64,000 bases of DNA from the NCBI GenBank assembly GCA_032622095.1, contig CP136067.1:97704707-97768706 (forward strand). The letters run 5' to 3'. Numbering within the stretch: the stretch's first letter is position 1; every line of letters starts with the position of its first letter. Made by a program: the position numbers and the translations under genes. Under the pieces are notes generated by a model that saw only the letters and a list, made by a program, of their open reading frames with translations, searched no databases and had not been told where the DNA came from. Of the stretch, positions 44,297 to 55,600 are shown piece by piece. Source of the DNA: Siphonodentalium dalli. Taxonomy: Eukaryota; Mollusca; Scaphopoda; Gadilida; Siphonodentaliidae.

Positions 44297-46194
44297 GAAT
44301 TATCCTGCGGCTAACAACACATTGTGAACTATTGCATTCAACATACTATGACCATACGTAAAAATAACACACCCCGCGTTGATTAAATATGTATGGTGGT
44401 TTCCGCTACATGATACATTTAACAATTAATAATATTCGCTATTGATTTGTTTTAAGTCAACACAACTGCTGTGACTCCCAAAACAGAGAATAATGACATG
44501 TCTTCCCATGTTCAAATAGAAATACAACACGACATCTAAACTCCATTTCTATCGATAACACTGAATATCTGGCCTATACGTGGATAAATAATATAATTCA
44601 TTTGAAATACGCTCCATTTTGTGCAGAAATTCGGGATGAAGGTATCTAACTGACACCTAACCGCATTCACGCGATTGGTGTGATGTATAGGCCATGATAT
44701 GTTGATATGTTGAGCCATAGACTTGGGAATCAACATACATGTAAGTTGCTTGATGGAACAACGCCGTATTGCAAATGTAGTAAGAGTATTGTCAATGCTT
44801 CTGTGTATATAGTAGGTAGTGGGATGAGCACACGGCGTCTTTGAATACAGGACAGTTCACATTTTGACGGAACAACACCCTGTTACATGTCGCAATCATA
44901 TGGACACTTCACGGCATATCAACATACCCCAAATACTGCATGGAACGAATTGTGACATATATAGCCATGATTGAACATTGAACAGATTGGTGGGTTCTTG
45001 GCACATATATAGTGTATGTCACAAGCATATGGACGTCCGTGCCACTATAAAAATATCGCACGCGAGTGATTCTATTATGGTTACACTGGTGTAAATAGGG
45101 TTCGGAGTGACATCTAGCGGATGCGGGAGTAATATATAGGACAGAATAAAGTAGACACTGAGCCCTGATTGGTCAATAACTATACAAATATCGCACGCTT
45201 GGTATTAATTATATACACAAAACCGCATGTATGTGTTCTTGTCAGTTTATCGGTCTCGAGTGAATATCACAAGGATAGCAGGATTAGCCAAATATCCTAA
45301 GTGTTATCCTTCCGCGATCTCAGGATTGTCAAGAACAATCGGCCAGTAACATATGCGGTTCTGTGTTTATCACACGTTGGACCGACATCTTTAACTGACC
45401 ACCTTTATCTCTACATCCCAACAAGATGGATGCTGCCCGACACTATTTTTCCAATAGAAGCATATTTCAGATTAGATTCGTAGTCCAATGGATCAGTCCC
45501 AAATACACACGAAAACTCATAAGAACTCCCTAAGTGCTATGCATATGTACTGCACAGAATATCCGACGTTAGTAACATCGGCTGACTAAAGTCACTAAAA
45601 AGCATGCAATTTCGTGTTGGAACCACCCATACTTTGAATGAGATTATCGAGGAACAAATGAAATATATTCCCTGCCTTGTTTGTTCAATGTTATATAGTT
45701 CCCTGTCAGAAGGGATACGAAACATCAAAACGTTCCCAGGTTTTGTACTGGTGAGATATATCTACGGGCGTTCATGGCATGATCTACTAGAGAACAATAC
45801 TACAGACGCGAGTGATTCTATTATGGTTACACTGGTGTAAATAAGGTTCGGGGTGACATCTAGCGGATGCGGGAGTAATATATAGGACAGAATAAAGTAG
45901 ACACTGAGCCCTGATTGGTCAATAACCTTGTGTGTTTTTTGCATAAAAAAATCATCACACCTCTTCCCTATGATTTCCCATAGGTAAAATAGCCATTGGC
46001 ACAGGAATTAACCCTTTGTAGCGAAGTTTGAATTTTTTGGTGTGGTCTAAAATAGGACAGTATTTTTTATGCGGATCTGACACTAGTTACGAAAACACAA
46101 CATTTAAAGGCGAATTCCCTGCTATACGAACATGATTTTTTTGCGTAAAAAGTTTCCCCAAATGTCAATTTTTCAGATTTAAATACAAAATTTT
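44297..46194. repeat. Array unit 5 (1898 bp, with internal insertion)
   Basis: Carries the same inserted segment as unit 2, at about 45060-45180, with the same junctions. This shows that the insertion predates the higher-order duplication. Confidence 0.9.
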
Positions 46195-47228
46195 GAATTA
46201 TCCTGCGGCTAACAACACATTGTGAACTATTGCATTCAACATACTATGACCATACGTAAAAATAACACACCCCGCGTTGATTAGATATGTATGGTGGTTT
46301 CCGCTACATGATACATTTAACAATTAATAATATTCGCTATTGATTTGTTTTAAGTCAACACAACTGCTGTGACTCCCAAAACAGAGAATAATGACATGTC
46401 TTCCCATGTTCAAATATAAATACAACACGACATCTAAACTCCATTTCTATCGATAACACTGAATATCTGGCCTATACGTGGATAAATAATATAATTCATT
46501 TGAAATACGCTCCATTTTGTGCAGAAATTCGGGATGAAGGTATCTAACTGACACCTAACCGCATTCATGCGATTGGTGTGATGTATAGGCCATGATATGT
46601 TGATATGTTGAGCCATAGACTTGGGAATCAACATACATGTAAGTTGCTTGATGGAACAACGCCGTATTGCAAATGTAGTAAGAGTATTGTCAATGCTTCT
46701 GTGTATATAGTATGTAGTGGGATGAGCACACGGCGTCTTTGAATACAGGACAGTTCACATTTTGACGGAACAACACCCTGTTACATGTCGCAATCATATG
46801 GACACTTCACGGCATATCAACATACCCCAAACACTGCATGGAACGAATTGTGACATATATAGCCATGATTGAACATTGAACAGATTGGTGGGTTCTTGGT
46901 ACATATATAGTGTATGTCACAAGCATATGGACGCACGTGCCACTATACAAATATCGCACGCTTGGTATTAATTATATACACAAAACCGCATGTATGTGTT
47001 CTTGTCAGTTTATCGGTCTCGAGTGAATAGCACAAGGATAGCAGGATTAGCCAAATATCCTAAGTGTTATCCTTCCGCGATCTCAGGATTGTCACGAACA
47101 ATCGGCCAGTAACATATGCGGTTCTGTGTTTATCACACGCTGGACCGACATCTTTAACTGACCCCCTTTATCTCTACATCCCAACAAGATGGATGTTGCC
47201 TGACACTGTTTTTTTTCAATAGAAGCGC
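46195..47228. repeat. Array unit 6, truncated (about 1034 bp)
   Basis: Matches unit 3 best at its start. It ends in 'cctgacactgttttttttcaatagaagc', after which the sequence is no longer array unit. The missing later part of a unit reappears at 49041-49570. Confidence 0.9.
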
Positions 47229-49040
47229 AAAATGTCAAGTTGGAAACTCCGCGATGTAACCACAATACTGTTTATATTGTTTATACGTATCTTGGGACAA
47301 TTTCATAGCTGCCTAAATTTACTAGACACTATTCATTGATCAATGTCGCAACCATATGGGCGCACCTCCGGGAATTATACCAACTCTGGACCGCATTGAG
47401 TTATTAAGAAATAACCACAATTGAACTTAGTACGATTTAGCGAATTAGCAGACTCTTGTCAAAGTGTATATCGCAATAATATGGAGCCCGACATGCCACA
47501 TCACTGATCGTCCCTCCAATCGTCATTAAACTTCGTATGGATCTTTGGGGTGACCCCAAGTTGGCAACCATCAACTTTTTTCCTAAGAATTTCGTTCAAA
47601 ATCATTGCCGCCGGCAGCCATAATTTGATATTATTCTTTGCACGACTAAATCCCTCGGCATGTCCGGCGGCCAATATTTTTCATCCGAGTGACCCCAAAT
47701 ATCATAATGGCTCTTTACATTTGGGAAGGGTCATCCGGGGAAACAACGGTATCTTTAAATATAGGCAGCGATCATTGATTTGACTCTTTGCCCGACTAAA
47801 CCCGTCGGCATGCCACACGGCCAACATTTTCACCCGAGTGATCACAAGCTTTATAATGGCTCTTTAAATTGTTGGAAACAAAAATATCTTTAAATATAGC
47901 CTTGTGTACACTTTCACAATGGAATATAATAATCACAAACTACACATGCAGTTCTAAGCACATGGGTTTATACTTTGTATTAAGGTATATATACTCAGGT
48001 CCCCTGGTGCGACAACCCCACCCAAGGTTTACAAATATCGAACATATGTATATACTCATGATGGGGTTGTCGCACCAAAGGACTTGTGGTTCTAACTCGT
48101 ATGAAATTCGACTGATAGTTTTATGTTATGGATCTGTGTATAGATTCTCTATTGAGATATGCTCTGAAACTAAATCAGTACACACACAGGACTTTAAGAA
48201 TTTGAGCGGTGAGCACCATTTGAGAATTAAATTTGTATTCAAGGATGTTGCTAGATCAAGCGACTCCATTGAGGTGTTCATCTGAGGACCAGCTTGGTAT
48301 TGAAAGGGAATGTGAGTGTAAATAATGCAATGTCGCTAACTTCAGAGATTGGACTGTTTCAAGGGGAGGGTGCGGTTGAAAATTACAAGATGGTCCCATC
48401 CAACCCTAACACATACCATCTAGCCACGTCAGTGTGGGGGACCCGTGGTAAGGTGTTGGGACATGGAGGGGCTTGTTGGTTGGAGCTTGGTCCAACAAAA
48501 GTGATGAACATCAGTCTTATCGGGTTTTGATATTGATTACGTAGCTATCCAACAGAGTGAGACATTTATGTGGTCGATTTCCTTCGAACTTTTACAGGCA
48601 TCCCCAATATTCCCCATGTTACGAGGATTATCATGGTGTGACTAAACGTTTTCCAAATCGTGTGACAGTACAGGTGTCAAAGCGGCCCCATCAGGGATGT
48701 CTCTATATTAGAGTATTAGTATATATTTATCTTTTAGTGACGTTGTGTTGGCTCCGGATCTGACGGTGTGGCTAGAATAGTGTATATTCTGGACATGACA
48801 ACATGAGATGAAATTTTACCCAGTATGTAATGTTATTGTTAAATGTGTCTTGGTATTTTTCAGAGCACTGAATGTGGCGATGATTGTTGATTCGTGAATA
48901 AGTCCAACCGATGCCATGTCGGGTATGAACGGATGCAATCTGGGCTATCAAATTATCTAAGCGACAATGTCAACACCGATATACGGATCTACTATTCAGT
49001 ACCATATAACAGTACACTGCGCCACTTAGTCATATTTGCG
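47229..49040. other. Non-array block between truncated unit 6 and the detached unit fragment
   Basis: Contains 'gtcgcaaccatatgggcgc' and 'tatcgcaataatatggagcc', loosely like the paired 'catatgga' motifs inside array units, so part may be a very diverged unit. An imperfect direct repeat follows (about 47640-47765 and 47790-47905, sharing 'cgactaaa', 'cggcatg', 'taatggctcttta' and 'tatctttaaatata'). An inverted pair 'ctggtgcgacaacccca' and 'tggggttgtcgcacca' lies at about 48006-48080. Confidence 0.5.
48085..48775 (+). pseudogene. Possible broken coding fragment of unknown family
   Basis: Open segments succeed one another in different frames. One ends at 48285 ('GEHHLRIKFVFKDVARSSDS'). The next (48294-48530) contains 'VPSNPNTYHLATSVWGTRG' and 'HGGACWLELGPTKVMNISL'. 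After one frame change 'FDIDYVAIQQSETFMWSISF' appears, then 'YHGVTKRFPNRVTVQVSKRP'. The composition looks protein-like and the joins fall where single-base shifts would connect them. I recognise no family, no catalytic motif and no reliable splice sites. It may be a decayed gene or chance. Confidence 0.25.
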
Positions 49041-49570
49041 ATATCGGCTGACTAAAGTCACCGAAAAGCATGCAATTTCAAGTTGGAACCACCCCATACT
49101 TTGAATGAGATTATCGAGGAACAAATGAAATATATTCCCTGCCTTGTTTGTTCAATGTTATAGAGTTCCCTGTCAGAAGGGATACGAAACATCAAAAAGT
49201 TCCCAGGTTTTGTACTGGTGAGATATATCTACGAGCGTTCATGGCATGATCTACTAGAGACCAATACTACAGACGCGAGTGATTCCATTATGGTTACACT
49301 GGTGTGAATAGGGTTCGGAGTGACATCTCGCAGATGCGGGGGTAATATATAGAAGAGAATAAAGTAGACACTGAGCCCTGATTGGTCAATAACCTTGTGT
49401 GTTTTTTGCATAAGTTTGAATTTTTTGGTGTGGTCTAAAATATGACAGTATTTTGTATGCGGATCTGACACTATTTACGAAAACACAACATTTAAAGGCG
49501 AATTCCCTGCTAGACGGACGTGAGTTTTTTGCGTAAAAAGTTTCCCCAAATGTCAATTTTTCAGATTTAA
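49041..49570. repeat. Detached fragment of the array unit
   Basis: Matches the later part of the unit (compare 38250-38870), from 'atcggctgactaaagtcac' to 'atttttcagattta'. It is more diverged than array members ('cgagcgttc', 'gatgcgggggtaat') and lacks about 80 bp between 'tttttgcata' and 'agtttgaatttttt'. It is probably the old edge of the array separated by later insertion. Confidence 0.88.
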
Positions 49571-50836
49571 AAAAACTTTTGGACCCAAAATTTATATTGC
49601 CAACAGTATACGCTAAAACGTTGGCACCGAGGCCTATGGAAAACATCTACACCAGTGTAGTTAAACTCGTTAAACCACTACAGTAAAAACTTAAAGTGAT
49701 GTGAAACACTCCGGTAGGGTGATCAAATAGAAATGGAGAATAATCTTGTTCAAAGTAGTTATTTTCACAAATATTATATCTAAATTGACAACACACACCG
49801 TCATTCCTATATATTAATAAATGCAGTGACTCTCGATGGTGAACTCATTTTCGTGAGTTTATCGCCGAAAGATGCGTCCCGAATCGAGTAGTAAATATTT
49901 ACAATTTAGCATAGTTCAGACGATGTTTTCTTCAGATCTTCGGTTGTGTTAGTAGAATGCTAAATTCCTCCAATTGGTATAGCGCCTAAATACGAACTTT
50001 TCAGTTTCATGAACCCGAACGAGTACATAATATGTCTTTAATCTTTATTATTTTAATATGCTCGCGTTGCTTACATTTAGTACAGGGGTTCTTTTTCGAA
50101 CATTGGTACGATTATTTTCAACAACAGCAATAGTTTTGCATTGTTCGGGCTTTTTGACACACATGCAAAACATATAGTTTCCGCATATTGATCACGATGG
50201 TCGCTAATCTCTTCAGAATAGTTCATTGTAAATACGATCTATGCAACGATTTGGTATGATAAAAATGTCAAACAAGTTACAACTGTGCAATGGTTGTTTC
50301 TGAGAAAACGAGAAATGTACATGACATGAATTCATCCTGTATAGATGAGTTTGAGATTTTGCCAGATCTGTTCACGAAGACGACGCAATTTTCATACTCA
50401 TAGACATAGCTCATTGTAATGATTGTCAATCAGAAATGTTACACAAGTGTCAACACAAACAGTTAATAAACTGCACTTAAGACTACTGCTTTCTTTCACA
50501 CTTTCGCACATGGATATTACCATGATGTAATTCTATCGTTAGAAAAGTTTACAATACGGGAGTTTGTCTGGACAATATATTTCGAGTCAGCTTGCGTTTT
50601 GTAGCCAAAACATTCGCGTCGTTGTCACTAGTTTAATAAAAATAAAAAAAATAAAATTGTTTTAAATTCAAACGTTTGTGGAATCCATATCCCAACACGG
50701 ACATACACTCAAAATGCAATTCATGTCATTGGGAAACAATGGAGAAAACGCAACATAACACCCCACTTACACCTTTTATTTGGAGCTGACCTCGGCCTCG
50801 CCTTACACTGTGTGTGTCCCGTCCTTGCATCCAGCA
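49571..50836. other. No gene recognised
   Basis: AT-rich with no open frame showing a motif. No tandem or long inverted repeat was noticed. Confidence 0.4.
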
Positions 50837-50840
50837 TTAA

Positions 50841-51291
50841 CCCTTTCAGTGCCAAGTCCGATTTTTGTATCAACCCATATACCCTGTGCCAATGCATTTT
50901 CTTATATATGCGAGTCGACCATAGGTCGCCTCGCATATATAAGAAAATGCATTGGCCTAACAATTTTTCATTATTTGTTATTATTTTTTACAATTTTAAT
51001 AATTTTTTCTTATATTCTTTAACAGACTTATTTTGTAGGTTTAGTGACAGGGAATCTTACGTTTTTCATGGGCATCAAAATTATTACTATGAATACTTGG
51101 TGATAGTTTTGAACATGCCCCTAAGGTTTTATGCAGTTTGTTTTTAAATTCGCTATAGCATGCTTAAGCATACCCAAACAAAATTCAACCCAAAAAAATA
51201 TAAAAAAAATCTTTATTTTTTAATTTTTTTAGGTCCGATTTTACAGACCGTAACTTAGGACCGATGAGATCGGCCCCTGGCACTGAAAGGG
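50841..51291. mobile_element. TTAA-flanked MITE (piggyBac-like), 451 bp
   Basis: TTAA at 50837-50840 and 51292-51295 flanks termini CCCTTTCAGTGCCA and TGGCACTGAAAGGG, a perfect 14-bp inverted pair. TTAA duplications with CCC/GGG ends are the hallmark of piggyBac-superfamily elements. The interior carries the 67-bp hairpin (50889-50955) and AT-rich sequence. No transposase is encoded, so it would depend on an autonomous partner. The 111-codon frame crossing it is incidental. Confidence 0.82.
50889..50955. repeat. 67-bp near-perfect hairpin, copy in the TTAA MITE
   Basis: Two 32-bp arms starting 'ccaatgcattttcttat' and ending 'ataagaaaatgcattgg' are separated by 'ata', with a single mismatch near the loop. 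Preceded by 'accctgtg' and followed by 'cctaacaattttt', as in the copy at 51996-52062. Confidence 0.92.
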
Positions 51292-51295
51292 TTAA

Positions 51296-51941
51296 ACTTT
51301 GCTTATAAACGAATTCTAACTATACACAGATTGAATGATATAGATGTTGATTAGCCACGAGCCTTAACTTGAACTTCGAAGTTGTTTGCCCGAGTGAATT
51401 TAATCATGAATTATGTTTGACAACCAGTCCGAGGAGGCACTCGCTGGGACTTAGGACACGTCAATGTGTTACATTTGCGCACAAACGGCCGAATATAGTA
51501 CTAGTATTTCTGATGCCAATCACTCACCTTTTATATTCATGTATTTAGTTCTTTATGAATATCTGAACATTCCGAGATATATAGATTGCCCAAAAACCAT
51601 AATTTAGTTACAATAATACAGACGTTTAGAATAAGAAACAACATAAGCTTTCATTTGCTGGAACGAAGCCTTAACCCAATGTTCTGACATAAAAATATGA
51701 ATTTGAGGGATATTACATTAACTCTGAATGATAAAACGAAAGTGTAACCAACATGGTACAAATGGACGACCAAACCAATTTGCACAGGGTATATACAAGG
51801 ACATTTCCAAAAACTGGAAGTCGAACATTGCCAGTCAAGGAATTTTATTCTGTAAAGTATTGATGCGCTCGATAATTCTCTGCTCATTTTTGTCATTTAA
51901 AAGAAATGGAAATTCTTGCGTCTTTACAGGAGATATTTCCT
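51296..51941. other. No gene recognised
   Basis: Short open stretches (for example 51651-51896, minus) without motif. No repeat structure noticed. Confidence 0.4.
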
Positions 51942-51995
51942 ATATGTGACCCGCCATATCAAATCCAGTCGGAAGTCGGGATTTTTTACCCTGTG

Positions 51996-52062
51996 CCAAT
52001 GCATTCTCTTATATATGCGAGTCGACCATAGGTCGCCTCGCATATATAAGAGAATGCATTGG
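51996..52062. repeat. 67-bp near-perfect hairpin, left copy
   Basis: Same structure as 50889-50955, but with C in the left arm ('gcattctctta') and a matching G in the right arm ('taagagaatgc'), so the pairing is preserved. Confidence 0.92.
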
Positions 52063-52288
52063 CCTAACAATTTTTTACAATTTTAATAATTTGTTCTTGT
52101 ATTCTTTAACAATTTTATAATTTCACCCCTACAGAGCCCCAGACAAACATGAGCAGACGACACTCTTCTATGTGCTTCTATATATGTGTGGGGCTCCCTG
52201 CAGGGTAATGGATGTTTTTTTGTTTTTTTTTATGTCCTAAAAATTGTAAGAAACATTTATTTAAAAAACATGATACAAAATTGTTAAG

Positions 52289-52355
52289 CCAATGCATTCT
52301 CATATATATGCGAGGCGACATATGGTCGACTCGCATATATAAGAGAATGCATTGG
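52289..52355. repeat. 67-bp near-perfect hairpin, right copy (reverse orientation)
   Basis: Reverse-complement copy of the hairpin at 51996-52062. One arm has 'tctcatatata' against 'tatataagaga' in the other, adding a mismatch. Confidence 0.9.
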
Positions 52356-52444
52356 CACAGGGTAAAAAAAATCCCGACTGGATTTGATATGGCGGGTCAC
52401 ATATGCACTCAAAAAGCTTCACGTCGGCGAATTGAGTATGACTA

Positions 52445-52610
52445 ATAGTAGAGTCGCTTATGTACTTTCGTGGGAATTTTTTGAACAAATGTAGAGACTA
52501 TGATATTATGATAGGGTATCACTTACATTGTCGGAAAAAGTTTGTTAGACTTCATGGGTCCGCGACTGGAGATAATTATGACGTCACAAAGATGACGTCA
52601 TTGTCAGTTC
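52445..52610 (+). repeat. Dispersed repeat, copy 1 (inverted partner at 58330-58502)
   Basis: 'agagtcgctt', 'cgtgggaattttttgaacaaatgtagaga', 'gttagac', 'cgcgactgg' and 'atgacgtcacaaagatg' occur in the same order in the reverse complement of 58330-58502. No coding role was recognised. Confidence 0.75.
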
Positions 52611-55600
52611 AGTTCAGATGTAGGGTTGTCATAAGAACTGACGAATTCAGCGCATATTTCTTAATTGTTATACATTCTTTTCAGTTAGGGCAAATAATCA
52701 ATAATAGTTCTCGAAGTACAGTTCCCAATTTCACGGGAAAATGTTATTCCAGTCAAAGATGGCTCCCAAAATGGCATTAAAAAATCAACAATTTTGCGAT
52801 TTTCAAGAATCTCATGTAAATGACCTTCCGTTTGGTATCGACTGCGATTTGTGACAATTCTGTGTTTAATTATTGCTTCAGACATGTGGTGACCAATTGT
52901 ACTGTACAAAACATGTTCGATCTGTCAAAAATCCACTTTAGACAATCGAATTATAGCATCTTGTCAAAAATTAATTCCGATATTGTAGCAATAGATTTAA
53001 AGAAATGAGCGGCATTCAGTCATGGGAAAGAAGTATTCGTACCACATACGCAATTATTATCACACTTCAACAAAACTGTTCAATTTCATCCAATATGGCT
53101 ACCAAAATGGCAGTCAAAATACAAAAGTCAGTGTTCGCTACGGTACATCACCAAATGTTGCCCTGGCATTCCATCATGGGGAATTAGGTTAATCGGCTAC
53201 TTTTAAGTAAATACGCATAGCTTTAATTTCTTATACACATTAGCGATGTCATATACGGCATACGTGGCATTTCTTCAAATTTCCTGATATTAAGAGAGGA
53301 GGGTGTTGAAGAGAAAATCCAACTCACTATGTGAAATTAGAAAGTATCTTAGACCGCCATCTTAGCTTGGGGTGGGCAAGTGTTACTATTCCAATGTCTA
53401 GACTTCTGTGCTATACTCTAAGCCAAAGTACTAAGTGAGAAGTATTGGTGGTTACCATATCAAATGTGGTAGGCCCTAATTGATGATGCAGTTAATCGTT
53501 AGTGTTGTCGTGACATATCGGTAGAAAATGCATATAGTATATCATAGCAGGTAGCAATACGCAATTGTTTATTGTGATAGCTATGAAGTGGGAATGTACT
53601 TCTCAGCTATACCATGAATCTTGGCAAGCAAGAAACAACACATCCTTGTTTATAAAACACAAACAATATTAGAATTAATGCTATGGCTGTCATTTGGCCT
53701 GCTTGTCTCACTGTTAGTTGCGCTGTAACCTTTAATTAAATTTGCATGGTAACACCATTTGAACCTCGTTTAGCTGAACTTAGCAGGTTTCAATCGTATT
53801 GATAACCACGACAGATCAAAATAGAATAGACACCCGTAGGTGGGTAATATATCCGTATAAGCGGTAGTGTCCCGTGTCAAGCTTAAAGTGATATATTGTT
53901 ACTACCAGGTTCTGAAATCTGGATGATTGTTTTCACCAAAGTAGTCCAAACACTTTCATTACAAATGTGGAGTTTTGAAAAGTTAATATAAGTTAGTGAC
54001 CCCACAGGACATGTTATTCAGTTGAAATGAACATTGCCATACACCAGGCTATATACCCACAAACGGGCGAAGTGGTATGTCTGGTTCTTGGCTTTCCTCG
54101 TGTTCAGTTAATTGGTGGTAGCCACACAAAGTGATTCGCCCAATATACGAAAGGTGGCTTGGCATGAACACGGTAGGCTGGTATGGACCATTGATAGTAT
54201 ACAGCAAACTAATATCCCATATTGATTTCTATGATTTAGGCATGTGAAAAGTTTAGTGAGACAATGCATTACGTTTGTACATCAGTTTAATAGGAAAGTG
54301 GTTCTGGGAAATGGTTATAAATTACTGTGCTGCCGGTCGCACTTGATTAGCGGTTATTTTGAAGTTTATCGAAACCAACAAGGACTGCGCAACTGCTTTG
54401 CATATCCAACCATGCAGCTTAGATGACGAAAGAATGTGAATGGTAAGCGCAATAGATACGATCCACAAATAGACAGGCGATACTTATTATGATAATAATT
54501 CCCGCGTTTTGACAAACTGTACGACCACATGGTGGGAAACGGGTGAAACGTCCATTGGTAGTGATGGGTCTTCCGGTCTCATGTCATCAGTTTGATTTAT
54601 TATGTCCAATATACTCTGGAATCCAGGTTCTTAATACTGAATGACATTATGGGGCAACGCAGTCCACTAACTTCTTACAACATAATGTGAAGTAATATTT
54701 GGAGTTAATAACAGCTCATGACGTGCCATGTTGATTCTGGTTATAACGTTATCATGAACCAAAGGAAATGTGGAAATGAAGGAAGCTGATTTAGCACGCG
54801 TAACTACGGAGTTAGCCATGGTTCACTATAATAATAATGGCATCTTTCAGATCATATTATATAGGCCGATCCATATATATCCTAATGAATCAAACTGTTC
54901 TAATTCTATTCGAATAGGAGTTATCAGATCAGTCTGGCTATATCCCATAAATTGTATATATCATGCTGCATTCATGCATCTTGATAATCTCCTCAACCAA
55001 GTGGCATATATAGTTTAACTTCAGAAGAACACGGTCACGGTGAGGCTATTGTGCGCAGAGCTCCATACATGTTCACGTGGAAAGCAATCCAGTTTGATCA
55101 GATAGACTTTAGTTCAAACAGTTAATAATACAAAAACTATTAGTATACGTTTAATCGTGGACCGGATTCGACATCAACTGTGCAGGCTTATGTGAGTCAG
55201 GAACAGGATTTGCGTGCCCGCCCGAATGGCGACACGAGGACGGTGGTGGGCTCATCCGAAGATCGCCCTTACGCCCTGACTTATGTGAGTAATTTCCGGG
55301 AATCATTTTATATTCACCCCACCTAACTATAGTGGTATGGTCCAGATACACATTAGCGCTACTTTTATATGAGACAAACTAATTGTATACATTTGTACAT
55401 ACATGTACAGTCTGGAGTAAACTACATACCCACATATAAAAAATAGTATCATTATGAATCTGAGTGTATGTTTACATAGACTGATACATGTAGTGATACA
55501 TAAATATTCTAATATCGCTGTAATACAAGTAAATATATTTCTTGAGTTCTAGTTCAAATTTGTCAAGATCCCATCTTGGTCATCATAGTAATGCACGTGT

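Larger units (their letters stand above)
37104..47228. repeat. Large tandem array, 1.76-1.90-kb unit, 5.6 copies, three-unit higher-order repeat
   Basis: Units begin with 'gaattatcctgcggctaac' at 37104, 38868, 40767, 42532, 44297 and 46195. Spacings are 1764, 1899, 1765, 1765 and 1898 bp, and the last copy breaks off at about 47228. Units 2 and 5 share an extra segment. Units 3 and 6 share 'gttgattagatatg', where the others have 'gttgattaaatatg'. Units 1 and 4 share 'gtttgatgg', where the others have 'gcttgatgg'. The true period is therefore three units, about 5.43 kb. Short open frames repeat with the unit, but their between-copy differences include replacement changes, so no coding function is claimed. 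Confidence 0.95.
51942..52405. mobile_element. TIR element (about 464 bp) with hairpin-bearing ends
   Basis: The ends 'atatgtgacccgccatatc' and 'gatatggcgggtcacatat' are inverted. The repeat runs inward through 'aaatccagtcgg', 'cgggatttttt' and 'accctgtgccaatgcattc' for about 125 bp, taking in one full hairpin on each side (51996-52062 and 52289-52355). The interior 'ttttacaattttaataattt' and 'tattctttaaca' match the TTAA MITE at 50841-51291, although the outermost ends differ. No protein is encoded. Confidence 0.85.
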
